NCBI RefSeq assembly: GCF_003234115.2 | Contig: NZ_CP126251.1 | Coordinates: 1,550,001 to 1,614,000, forward strand | Direction of reading: 5' to 3' | DNA: 64,000 bases | Source of the DNA: Curtobacterium sp. MCPF17_002 | GTDB lineage: Bacteria > Actinomycetota > Actinomycetes > Actinomycetales > Microbacteriaceae | Shown: positions 34,889-42,525 of the stretch, piece by piece | Layout of the letters: each line of letters begins with the position of its first letter | Numbering within the stretch: the first letter of the stretch is position 1 | Notes under the pieces: generated by a model | What the model saw: only the letters and a program-made list of their open reading frames with translations | What the model was told of the DNA's origin: nothing | Database searches by the model: none | Position numbers and translations under genes: made by a program

Positions 34889-36778
34889 TCAGGCGGGGGT
34901 GCCGGCCCGCTCGCCCTCGCCGGTCCACGAGCGGGTGCCGCCGTCGTGCACGGGCAGGCGGGTGCGGTGCCCGGCGGCGGCGCCGCGTGCACGTGCGATG
35001 GCGTCGGCGGCCGACACGAGCGTGAGGTGCGAGAGCGCCTGCGGCGTGTTGCCGATGTGGTGCCCTGTCGCGACGTCGATCTCCTCGGAGAGCATGCCGA
35101 CCTCGTTGGCGTAGCCGGTGAGCACGTCCATGAGCCGCTCGGCGTCGTCGACCCGCCCCGAGGCGGCGTACTGCTCGACGAGCCAGAACGAGCACGCCAG
35201 GAACGGGTGCTCGGTGCCGGAGAGCCCGTCGAAGCCGGACGAGGTCCGGTAGCGCAGGACGAGCCCGTCCGAGCCGGTGCGGAGGTCCTCCTCGATCGCG
35301 GCGACGGTCCCGGTCATGCGGTGGTCGTCGGGCTTGAGGTACCCGATCTGCGGCAGGACGAGCAGGCTCGCGTCGACCTCGTCGGTGTCGTAGTGCTGTC
35401 GGTAGCTGCCCCGCTCGGCGTTCCAGCCGTGCTCCTCGATCTCGGTGCGGACGGCGGCGCGCAGGGTCCGCCAGCGGTCGACGGGGCCCTCGAGTCCGAA
35501 CTCCTCGACGGCGGCGACCCCGCGGTCGAACGCCGCCCAGATCATCGCCCGCGAGTGCGTGAAGTGCCGACGCGGACCGCGCATCTCCCAGATGCCGTTG
35601 TCCGGCTCCTGCCAGTGCTCCTCGACGTAGCCGAGCAGGGCGCGCTGCAGTGCCCACGAGTCGGCGTTCTCCTCGACGCCGAGCTCCCGGGCGTCGTGGA
35701 GCGCGGCGAGGACCTCGCCGAACACGTCGCCCTGGTACTGCGTGTAGGCGCCGTTGCCGATCCGGACCGGGGTGGACCCGGCGTACCCGGGCAGGTTCGG
35801 CAGCTCGCGTTCGGGGAGTTCCCGCTCACCGGCGATGCCGTACATGATCTGCACGTCGGCGGGGTCGCCGGCGATGGCGCGGAGCAGCCAACCGCGCCAG
35901 TGCGCCGCCTCGTCGCGGTACCCGTGCGCGATGAGGGAGGCGAGGGCGAGCGAGGCGTCGCGGAGCCAGACGTAGCGGTAGTCCCAGTTGCGCTCCCCGC
36001 CCGGGTCCTCGGGCAGGCTCGTGGTCGCGGCGGCGACGACACCGCCGGTCTCGGCGTGCGTCATCGCGCGGAGGAACATCAGCGACTGGCGCGTGGCTTC
36101 GGTGTAGCGGCCCTCGGTGCGGATTGGCGCCATCCACTTCCGCCACCAGGCGAGGGTCCGGTCGAGAGCGGCGTCGACGTCGAGCGGCACCGGCGGTTCA
36201 CGGTGCGACGGGTACCAGGTGAGGACGGTGTCGAGGACGTCACCGTCGCGGATCGTGCTCGTCGCGACGTGCCGGTGGTCGTCGGCACGGAACTGGACGC
36301 CGCGGACGATGACCGACGCCGGGCCCGCGGTGGCGAGGAGCGCCGGGTCCTCGTCGCCGCCGATCTGCCGGACCCACGGCAGGGCGAGCGCGTAGTCGAA
36401 CCGGATGCGCAGGACCTGCCGGAGCTCGACGGAGCCGCGGAGCCCCCGGACGCGCCGGACGATCGTCGCCCGGTGCGCGCCGATCGGCATGAACTCGGTG
36501 ACCTCGACGATGCCGGTGCTCGTCGTCCACACCGTGGAGAGCACGAGCGTGTCGTGGTCGTACCGGCGGGTGGCCGTCGCGTCGGGGTCGGTGGGCCGGA
36601 GCGTCCAGTGGCCGTGGTCCTCGGTGCCGAGGATCGACGCGAAGGTCGAGGGGCTGTCGAACCGGGGGAGGCACGCCCAGTCGATGGTGCCGTCCCGCCC
36701 GACGAGCGCTGCGGTGTAGGTGTCACCGATCAGCGCGTGGTCCTCGATGCGGTTGGTCGGTGCGGTGGCCTCGCTCAT
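34889..36778 (-). CDS. Glycoside hydrolase family 15 protein (glucoamylase/trehalase-like)
   Basis: This cytoplasmic enzyme of 629 residues has an N-terminal beta domain (IEDHALIGDTYTAALVGRDG, DWACLPRFDSPSTFASIL) and an (alpha/alpha)6 barrel with the hallmark GGERNWDYRYVWLRDASLAL, which carries one catalytic-pocket Asp/Arg set. The other catalytic Glu is expected in GMLSEEIDVATGHHIGNTPQ. No signal peptide is seen, which fits the actinobacterial GH15 trehalases or intracellular glucoamylases; the substrate is not decidable here. ATG 36778 is preferred, with TTGGAT six bases before it. It lies 105 bases downstream of the App1-type gene on the same strand. Confidence 0.92.
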   Translation of the reverse strand: MSEATAPTNRIEDHALIGDTYTAALVGRDGTIDWACLPRFDSPSTFASILGTEDHGHWTLRPTDPDATATRRYDHDTLVLSTVWTTSTGIVEVTEFMPIGAHRATIVRRVRGLRGSVELRQVLRIRFDYALALPWVRQIGGDEDPALLATAGPASVIVRGVQFRADDHRHVATSTIRDGDVLDTVLTWYPSHREPPVPLDVDAALDRTLAWWRKWMAPIRTEGRYTEATRQSLMFLRAMTHAETGGVVAAATTSLPEDPGGERNWDYRYVWLRDASLALASLIAHGYRDEAAHWRGWLLRAIAGDPADVQIMYGIAGERELPERELPNLPGYAGSTPVRIGNGAYTQYQGDVFGEVLAALHDARELGVEENADSWALQRALLGYVEEHWQEPDNGIWEMRGPRRHFTHSRAMIWAAFDRGVAAVEEFGLEGPVDRWRTLRAAVRTEIEEHGWNAERGSYRQHYDTDEVDASLLVLPQIGYLKPDDHRMTGTVAAIEEDLRTGSDGLVLRYRTSSGFDGLSGTEHPFLACSFWLVEQYAASGRVDDAERLMDVLTGYANEVGMLSEEIDVATGHHIGNTPQALSHLTLVSAADAIARARGAAAGHRTRLPVHDGGTRSWTGEGERAGTPA

Positions 36779-36837
36779 GGGCTGATCCAACCACCGTCAC
36801 CCGCGCGTCCGTCGGCGTCGGCGGCGCGAGTCTGAGG

Positions 36838-36890
36838 GACGGCTCAGTGCCGGCAGGGAGTCGCCGCGAGCGGGACGGACGGCTCAGTGC
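36838..36890. repeat. 13-bp direct repeat 40 bases apart at the App1-type gene's 3' end
   Basis: GACGGCTCAGTGC occurs at 36838-36850 and 36878-36890. The second copy contains the stop codon of the phosphatase gene (TCA on the plus strand). Confidence 0.6.
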
Positions 36891-37948
36891 GGGTCGGCGG
36901 GGTCGGCCTGGGCCAGCCCGACGCGGGTGAGCTCGGACCAGATGCCGGCACCGTCCGGGGCGTAGACCCACGGCGCGGACGACTCGCGGGAGCGTTCCTG
37001 CGCGCGCGAGCGGCCACCGGCCAGGACGGCCTCGCTCGTGGAGAGCTGCCGGATGGCGACGCCGGCGACGTTCTCGGGGTGCGCCCGCGCGAAGTCGCCG
37101 TACAGCGACTCGTCGTGCTGCCCGTCGTCGCCGACGAGCAGCCACTGCACGTCCGGGAAGTCCTTCGCGAGCCGCTCGAGGTTCTCCTGTTTGTGGAGCT
37201 GCCCGCTGCGGAAGAACCGGTCGTGCGTGGGACCCCAGTCGGTGAGGAGCAGGGTGCCGGACGGGTAGAGGTTCCGGCTGAGGAAGCGCTGCAGGGTCGG
37301 TGCGACGTTCCAGGCGCCGGTGGAGAGGTACACCGTCGGCGCGCCGGGGTGCTGGGCGAGCACGCGTTCGTAGAGCACCGACATGCCGGGGACGGGACGA
37401 CGGCCGTGCTCGGTGAGGACGAACGAGTTCCACGCGGCGAGCATCGGGCGGGGGAGCGAGGTCACCATCACGGTGTCGTCGATGTCGGACAGCAGGCCGA
37501 AGCGGGTGTCCGGGTGCACGATGAAGACGTCCGCCTCGACGTCGCGCATGCCCCCGGCGGAGAGCTTGATGGTCTGCCAGCCGGGCTCGAGGTCGATCGG
37601 GACGATGGTGTCGACCACGCCGCCCCGGTCGGACTGCACCACGTGGGTGGTGCCGCCGGCCGTGATCGTGACCTCGGCGTCGTCGACGGCGACGCTCGTG
37701 AAGCTCTTCCACCCGCGCACGCCGTAGAACGAGGCGTCCGACGCCAGGCCGCGCCGGGTGAGCAGGACGCGGCAGAGGACGCGGATCCACCCGGGAGCGC
37801 CGTACCCGGTGTACGGGATCACGGTCGGCACGAGTCCGCGGCGTCGGGCCCGCTGTTCACGGAACTCCTGGACGGCGTCCTCGATGCGTGCGGCACGGTG
37901 GAGGATCGGCTCGGCCAACGACGGTTCATGGGGCGTCGGGTCGGGCAT
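36884..37948 (-). CDS. App1-family phosphatidate phosphatase-like protein (DUF2183)
   Basis: This 354-residue member of the App1/DUF2183 family has HAD-like phosphatases as its eukaryotic members, acting on phosphatidate. The catalytic D-x-D-x-T motif is in GLLSDIDDTVMVTSLPRPML, and LLVGDDGQHDESLY is the second acidic block. The preceding beta-rich region (FTSVAVDDAEVTITAGG, LEPGWQTIKLSAGGM) is also typical. PVIYLSTG-like wording (TVYLSTGAWNVAPTLQRFLS) holds the conserved Ser/Thr. No signal peptide. It starts at ATG 37948 with AATGAT six bases upstream. It is transcribed away from the TetR gene. Confidence 0.9.
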   Translation of the reverse strand: MPDPTPHEPSLAEPILHRAARIEDAVQEFREQRARRRGLVPTVIPYTGYGAPGWIRVLCRVLLTRRGLASDASFYGVRGWKSFTSVAVDDAEVTITAGGTTHVVQSDRGGVVDTIVPIDLEPGWQTIKLSAGGMRDVEADVFIVHPDTRFGLLSDIDDTVMVTSLPRPMLAAWNSFVLTEHGRRPVPGMSVLYERVLAQHPGAPTVYLSTGAWNVAPTLQRFLSRNLYPSGTLLLTDWGPTHDRFFRSGQLHKQENLERLAKDFPDVQWLLVGDDGQHDESLYGDFARAHPENVAGVAIRQLSTSEAVLAGGRSRAQERSRESSAPWVYAPDGAGIWSELTRVGLAQADPADPH

Positions 37949-38008
37949 CTGCTCATCATTCCACGGTCGGCCCCGGGACACCTACGACCTCGCAGGTGCG
38001 TTGGGAGA

Positions 38009-38040
38009 GTCGCAGCGATATTCCAGCCGGTCTCTGCGAC
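38009..38040. promoter_or_regulatory. Candidate TetR operator between divergent genes
   Basis: GTCGCAG (38009-38015) and CTGCGAC (38034-38040) form an inverted repeat spanning 32 bases, with the possible -10 box GATATT (38017-38022) between the arms. The site is in the 146-base gap between the App1-type gene and the TetR gene, a usual place for autoregulation. Confidence 0.35.
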
Positions 38041-38094
38041 AGTTGGTCCGTCGCCCACCCACGAGACCGCGCCGACGGCGCAAGAGGAGAACAC

Positions 38095-38742
38095 GTGCTC
38101 GTCACCGAGGTACCGAACGCACTACCGGGGGGATCATCACTGCTCAGGAACGAGCCGGTCCAAGCCCGTAGTTCGGCGCGCCTCTCGGGCCTCCTGGACG
38201 CCGCCGCCGCGGTGATCGACGAGATCGGGTTCGAGCGCCTGACCACCGCGATGGTCGCCGAGCGGGCCGTGGCCTCCATCGGCACCGTCTACCGCTACTT
38301 CCCGGACCGCATCGCCGTCGTCGAAGCACTCGCGATCCGCAGCACCCAGCGTCTCGCCGAGCGGTTCGTCAGCACCCTGGCGGAGAGCGACGCGGCGACC
38401 TGGCAGGACGCCTGCGACGCGCTGATCGACGTCACCGCGGAGATGTACCGCACCGAGCCGGGCTTCCGCGCGATCCGCTTCGGCGACGCGGCGGACACCG
38501 GCACCGGCGACTCCGAGGACCGCATGGCCGCGCTCGGGGGCACGGTCGCGCAGATCCTGCACGAACGGTTCGGCCTGCCGGCCGGTGAGCGGATGGCCCG
38601 GACCTGGGTCGTCCTCGCCGAGTCCGCGCACGCCGTCCTCGCCCGCGCCCACCGCGACCCGTCGCATCCGGACACCGCCCTGGTCGAGGAGTACCGGACG
38701 ATGAGCCGGACCCACCTCGAAGCGGTGATCGCCGCCTCCTGA
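38095..38742 (+). CDS. TetR/AcrR family transcriptional regulator
   Basis: This 215-residue regulator has its HTH near residues 30-65: LLDAAAAVIDEIGFERLTTA, AERAVASIGTVYRYFPDR, with the Y-R-Y-F-P-D recognition-helix ending typical of TetR proteins. The C-terminal ligand and dimer domain is unlike any I can assign. GTG 38095 has AAGAGGAGA just upstream; longer in-frame extensions lack this. It may regulate itself or the divergent phosphatase. A strong hairpin separates it from the osmoprotectant transporter, so co-transcription is unlikely. Confidence 0.9.
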   Translation: MLVTEVPNALPGGSSLLRNEPVQARSSARLSGLLDAAAAVIDEIGFERLTTAMVAERAVASIGTVYRYFPDRIAVVEALAIRSTQRLAERFVSTLAESDAATWQDACDALIDVTAEMYRTEPGFRAIRFGDAADTGTGDSEDRMAALGGTVAQILHERFGLPAGERMARTWVVLAESAHAVLARAHRDPSHPDTALVEEYRTMSRTHLEAVIAAS

Positions 38743-38773
38743 CCCGCTGCCGCAGCAGCAGGACCAATCCGTC

Positions 38774-38807
38774 GACGCCCGCCCTCCGAACTGGAGGCGC
38801 GGGCGTC
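38774..38807 (+). terminator. Hairpin terminator after the TetR gene (contains CTGGAGGCGCG)
   Basis: GACGCCCGCCCTCC (38774-38787) pairs with 38793-38807 around GAACT, with one bulged base. Its 3' arm is a copy of the dispersed CTGGAGGCGCG motif. Confidence 0.7.
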
Positions 38808-38969
38808 GTCGTCCGTGCGCGCCGCGGCCGGCGCGTGGCGGCTCCACTGCCCCGAACGGCATCCCGGGACACGTCACGGATCGTCACGGCCCGACCGATG
38901 TCCCACCGATGTCGCACCCGACGGGTACTCTCACTCGGAGTCGGGCTACCTCCGAACAGAAGGGCACCC

Positions 38970-39839
38970 ATGATCGAGTTCCGCTCGGTACGCAAGACCT
39001 ACCCGGACGGCACCAACGCGGTCGACGACTTCAGTCTCGTCATCCCGTCGCGGACCACGACGGTCTTCGTCGGGTCGAGCGGCTGCGGCAAGACCACGTT
39101 GCTCCGCATGATCAACCGGATGGTCGACCCGAGCGCGGGCGCCGTCGAGATCGACGGCGAAGACGTCTCCGGCGTCGACCCGGTGCAGCTCCGCCGCAGG
39201 ATCGGCTACGTGATGCAGAACGCCGGGTTGCTCCCGCACCGCAAGGTCGCCGACAACATCGCGACCGTGCCGCTGCTGACCGGGGTCTCCAAGTCCGAGG
39301 CCCGTGTGCGCGCGCTCGAGCTGATGGACACCGTGGGCCTCGACCGTGCCTTCGCGGACCGGTACCCCTCGCAGCTCTCCGGCGGCCAGCAGCAGCGTGT
39401 CGGTGTCGCCCGCGGTCTCGCGGTGGACCCGAACATCCTCCTCATGGACGAGCCGTTCGGCGCCGTCGACCCGCTCGTGCGCAACGACCTGCAGGACGAG
39501 CTCATCCGGCTCCAGCGCGAGCTCGGCAAGACGGTCGTCTTCGTGACGCACGACATCGACGAGGCCTTCAAGCTCGGCGACCAGGTCGTCATCCTCAAGA
39601 AGGGCGGCGAGATCGCCCAGCTCGGCACGCCGGCGGAGATCCTCGCCGAGCCCGCCGACGACTTCGTCGCGAACTTCATCGGCGCCGGCCGTGGTCGTCG
39701 CGCCCTCCGGGTCGAGCAGACCCCCACCGGTCCGATCGTCGTCGACGGCGAGGGCCGCGCCGCCGGGGTGCTCACCGGGCCCGTCCAGGTGGTCGACGCG
39801 GCCGAGGCCGTGCCGCAGCAGCAGGTGGGCAACGCGTGA
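38970..39839 (+). CDS. Osmoprotectant (glycine betaine/choline/carnitine) ABC transporter, ATP-binding protein
   Basis: This 289-residue ATPase of the OpuC/ProV class has Walker A GSSGCGKTT (about 36), Q-loop VMQNAGLLPHRKV, signature LSGGQQQRVGVARGL (about 138), Walker B ILLMDEPFGAVDP and switch THDIDEAFKLGD. The wording MQNAGLLPHRKVADNI is typical of quaternary-amine uptake ATPases. A short tail after residue 250 replaces the tandem CBS domains of longer ProV/OpuA forms, so the CBS-type ionic-strength sensing seen in some relatives is absent. AGAAGGG lies before ATG. It is the first of four genes with 4-bp overlaps. Confidence 0.93.
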   Translation: MIEFRSVRKTYPDGTNAVDDFSLVIPSRTTTVFVGSSGCGKTTLLRMINRMVDPSAGAVEIDGEDVSGVDPVQLRRRIGYVMQNAGLLPHRKVADNIATVPLLTGVSKSEARVRALELMDTVGLDRAFADRYPSQLSGGQQQRVGVARGLAVDPNILLMDEPFGAVDPLVRNDLQDELIRLQRELGKTVVFVTHDIDEAFKLGDQVVILKKGGEIAQLGTPAEILAEPADDFVANFIGAGRGRRALRVEQTPTGPIVVDGEGRAAGVLTGPVQVVDAAEAVPQQQVGNA

Positions 39840-40558
39840 ACTGGGTCCTCGGGAACCTCGACACGATCACCTCGAACCTGATCGCGCACGTCTGGCTGTC
39901 GATCCCGCCGATCGTGATCAGCTTCGTGCTCTCCGTCCCGATCGGCCTGCTCGTGTCCCGCCTCCGGAAGCGTCGCGGGGCCGCGCGGGCGACGGGTTCG
40001 ACGATCGTCGTGGTCGCGAGCCTGCTGTACACGGTCCCGGCGCTGCCCCTCTTCCTCGTCCTGCCCGCGATCCTCGGCACCAGCTACCTCGACCCGGTGA
40101 ACGTCGTCATCGCCATGACGATCTTCGGTGTCGCGCTGATGGCGCGCTCGTCCGCGGACGCCATCGACGCGGTGGACGCCGACGTCGTGAGCGCGTCCGA
40201 GGCTCTCGGCTACTCGCCGGCGCAGCGGTTCGCCCGCGTGGAGTTCCCGCTCGCCGGCCCGGTGCTGCTCGCCGGCATCCGGGTCGTGTCGGTGTCGACG
40301 GTCAGCCTCGTCACGGTGGGGGCCCTCATCGGCATCCCGAACCTCGGCTTCCTGCTGACCGACGGCCTCAAGCGCGGCATCAGCGCCGAGATCCTCACCG
40401 GCATCGTCCTGACGATCGTGCTCGCGCTCGTGTTCGACCTGCTCCTGGTCGCCATCGGCCGCCTCGTGATGCCCTGGACCCGGGGGAGCGGGCGCACCGC
40501 TCGTCGCTTCCGGCGGTCCGCAGCCGACGACGTCCGCACCGCGGAGGTGTCCGCATGA
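39836..40558 (+). CDS. Osmoprotectant ABC transporter permease (first of two)
   Basis: This 240-residue membrane subunit has five or six helices. The inner-membrane transport motif is EALGYSPAQRFARVEFPLAGP (EAA loop), which docks on the ATPase. IPNLGFLLTDGLKRG is typical of the OpuCB/OpuCD permeases. Its GTG overlaps the ATPase stop (GTGA), and its stop overlaps the next ATG. It forms a heterodimeric channel with the product of 40555-41295. Confidence 0.92.
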   Translation: MNWVLGNLDTITSNLIAHVWLSIPPIVISFVLSVPIGLLVSRLRKRRGAARATGSTIVVVASLLYTVPALPLFLVLPAILGTSYLDPVNVVIAMTIFGVALMARSSADAIDAVDADVVSASEALGYSPAQRFARVEFPLAGPVLLAGIRVVSVSTVSLVTVGALIGIPNLGFLLTDGLKRGISAEILTGIVLTIVLALVFDLLLVAIGRLVMPWTRGSGRTARRFRRSAADDVRTAEVSA

Positions 40559-41295
40559 ACCTCTTCGCACAGGGCATCGCCTGGATCTTCGACCCCGCGA
40601 ACAACGTCGGCAGCAACGCCATCGGCGTCCGGCTGTGGGAGCACGTCTGGATCACGCTCCTCGCCGTCGCGATCGCGGTGGTCATCGCGGTGCCGCTGGG
40701 GCTCCTCATCGGGCACACCGGCAAGGGGCGGTCGATCGCGGTCGGCGTCTCCGGCGGGATCCGCGCCCTGCCGACACTCGGCGTGCTGACCCTGCTCGCG
40801 CTGGCGCTCGGCCTCGGGCTCGGCGCACCGCTCATCGCGCTCGTCGTCCTCGCGATCCCCTCGGTCCTCGCCGGGGCGTACTCCGGCGTCGAGGCCATCG
40901 ACCGGGTGATCATCGACGCCGCGAAGGCGCAGGGCATGACGCCGTGGCAGATCCTCGTCAAGGTCGAGATCCCGCTCGCCCTGCCGCTCATCGTCGGTGG
41001 CATCCGTGCCGCGGTCCTGCAGGTCGTGGCCACCGCGACCCTCGTCGCCTACATCAACGCCGGAGGGCTCGGCGGCTACGCCTTCTCCGGCATCGCCAAT
41101 CAGGACTACGCGGAGGTGCTCGGCGGTTCCATCGTGGTGATCGCCCTCGCCATCGCGTTCGAGATCGTCTTCGCCGCACTGCAGCGGCTCGCCGTCCCCG
41201 CGGGTGTCTCCGCCGGCTCGGCGCGCCAGTCGCGACGGAGCACCAGCAGCTCAGCACCCCGAGCATCAACCCCTGTGGAAGGAACCCACTCGTGA
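40555..41295 (+). CDS. Osmoprotectant ABC transporter permease (second of two)
   Basis: This 246-residue membrane subunit is paralogous in layout to the preceding one. RALPTLGVLTLLALALGLG and the EAA-type loop AAKAQGMTPWQILVKVEIPL are conserved in glycine betaine/choline permeases, and INAGGLGGYAFSGI is the family's late-loop motif. The last 30 residues are Ser/Thr-rich and look disordered (SRRSTSSSAPRASTPVEG). Start and stop both overlap neighbours by 4 bp. Confidence 0.92.
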   Translation: MNLFAQGIAWIFDPANNVGSNAIGVRLWEHVWITLLAVAIAVVIAVPLGLLIGHTGKGRSIAVGVSGGIRALPTLGVLTLLALALGLGLGAPLIALVVLAIPSVLAGAYSGVEAIDRVIIDAAKAQGMTPWQILVKVEIPLALPLIVGGIRAAVLQVVATATLVAYINAGGLGGYAFSGIANQDYAEVLGGSIVVIALAIAFEIVFAALQRLAVPAGVSAGSARQSRRSTSSSAPRASTPVEGTHS

Positions 41296-42227
41296 TCACA
41301 GCAACCACCCGGCGCCTCGCCGCGACGATCGCCGTCGCGTCCGCTGCCGCCATCGCCCTGGCGGGCTGCTCCTCGAGCGACCCGCTCTCCTCCGGCTCCG
41401 GCAGCGGTGACTCGAAGACCATCGTGGTGGGTTCGCAGGCGTACCCGTCGAACGAGATCATCGCCGAGCTCTACGCCCAGGAACTCCAGCACGCGGGCTT
41501 CACCGTCAAGAAGCAGCTCAACATCGGCCAGCGCAAGGCCTACTGGCCCGAGGTCTCGAAGGGGAGCATCAACGTCTTCCCCGAGTACAACGGCAACCTG
41601 CTCAACTACCTGCTCCAGGCGGACGGCAAGGACACCACCACGGAGACCACGACGGCGGGCATCAACTCCGCCCTCAAGGACACCCTGCCGTCCGGCGTCA
41701 AGGCGCTCCCCTCGGCGGACGCGTCCGACGCCGACACCTACACGGTGACCCAGGCCACGGCCGACAAGTACGACCTCAAGTCGATCGCCGACCTGTCGAA
41801 GATCGGTGGCACGATCTCGATCGCCGCCAACCCGGAGTTCGCGACGGCCGCCTACGGTCCCAAGGGCCTCAAGGAGAAGTACGGCATCACCGGCGAGGTC
41901 AACCAGCAGAACGACTCGGGCGGTCCGCTGACGATCAAGGCCATCCAGGACGGTGACTCGCAGGTCGCGGACATCTACTCGGCCAGCGCCTCGATCAAGA
42001 CCGACAAGCTCGTCACCCTCGAGGACCCGGAGCACCTGGTGCCGGCGAACAACGTCACGCCGATCGTGTCGAAGGGCCTCGACTCGAAGGCGGCGGACGC
42101 CATCGAGAAGGTGAACAAGCTCCTCACGACCGACGTGCTCATCGAGCTCAACCGTCAGAACTCGGTCGACGAGAAGTCGGCGGCCTCGGTCGCCAAGTCG
42201 TTCCTGCAGGACAACGACCTGCTGTAG
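41292..42227 (+). CDS. Osmoprotectant ABC transporter substrate-binding lipoprotein
   Basis: This 311-residue extracytoplasmic binding protein is of the OpuAC/OpuCC fold. A lipoprotein signal ends in ALAGC (C26), followed by a Ser/Gly linker. KTIVVGSQAYPSNEIIAELY opens the mature domain and WPEVSKGSINVFPEYNGNLL is the classic D/E-Y-x-G block. AANPEFATAAYGPKGL lies in the second lobe. Aromatic residues that form the cage for quaternary ammonium groups cannot be fixed without alignment. GTG 41292 overlaps the permease stop, with GGAAGGAA before it. It ends the operon at a hairpin. Confidence 0.93.
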   Translation: MITATTRRLAATIAVASAAAIALAGCSSSDPLSSGSGSGDSKTIVVGSQAYPSNEIIAELYAQELQHAGFTVKKQLNIGQRKAYWPEVSKGSINVFPEYNGNLLNYLLQADGKDTTTETTTAGINSALKDTLPSGVKALPSADASDADTYTVTQATADKYDLKSIADLSKIGGTISIAANPEFATAAYGPKGLKEKYGITGEVNQQNDSGGPLTIKAIQDGDSQVADIYSASASIKTDKLVTLEDPEHLVPANNVTPIVSKGLDSKAADAIEKVNKLLTTDVLIELNRQNSVDEKSAASVAKSFLQDNDLL

Positions 42228-42266
42228 CGAGCACGGCGGCGCACTGCCGCGATCAACCGCAGTAAA

Positions 42267-42302
42267 ACGACAGGTGTCGGGCAATTGCCCGGCACCTGTC
42301 GT
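42267..42302 (+). terminator. Hairpin terminator after the osmoprotectant operon
   Basis: ACGACAGGTGTCGGGC (42267-42282) pairs with GCCCGGCACCTGTCGT (42287-42302) around AATT, a 16-bp stem with one G-T pair, 39 bases after the stop. Confidence 0.75.
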
Positions 42303-42360
42303 CGTTCGTGAAGCGGGCGTCCAGCACGTCCGTTCCGCACGGTTGTGCCGTGCACTGCTC

Positions 42361-42436
42361 CTGCACGTTCGTGCAGTCGAGAGTTCTACAACTTGTCGAA
42401 GAAGGTGTCCGCGCGGTAGCGTTGGGGTGTCCCAAC
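42361..42436 (+). promoter_or_regulatory. cydABDC promoter region with two palindromes
   Basis: TTGTCG (42393-42398) and TAGCGT (42417-42422), 18 bases apart, form a plausible promoter. CTGCACGTTCGTGCAG at 42361-42376 is a perfect palindrome 16 bases upstream of the -35, and GTTGGGGTGTCCCAAC at 42421-42436 overlaps the -10 and the predicted start. Either could bind a redox or growth regulator; neither matches a Rex or FNR site that I recognise. Confidence 0.5.
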
Positions 42437-42480
42437 GGCTGTGACACCAGAAGTTCCCCCTTCCACAGGAAGCAACTGAC

Positions 42481-42525
42481 GTGCACCAACAGCGCGCGGC
42501 GACCCGGCAAGGACGCGCCGCATGA
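42481..42525 (+). CDS. Possible 14-codon leader peptide upstream of cydA
   Basis: GTG 42481 has AGGAAG at 42467-42472, a good spacing, and reads VHQQRAATRQGRAA before a TGA that overlaps the cydA start (ATGA). This would couple cydA translation to the leader. cydA also has its own AAGGA at 42509, so the leader may be dispensable. No pause-prone run of codons is evident. Confidence 0.3.
   Translation: MHQQRAATRQGRAA

Noticed and set aside
38970..42227. Regulation of the osmoprotectant operon by the adjacent TetR protein
   Set aside because: A strong hairpin lies between them, the gap is 227 bases, and no matching operator was seen before 38970. It stays possible but unsupported.
42361..42436. 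A Rex or FNR/CRP site before cydA
   Set aside because: The palindromes present do not match TTGTGAAN4TTCACAA, TTGATN4ATCAA or TGTGAN6TCACA patterns.
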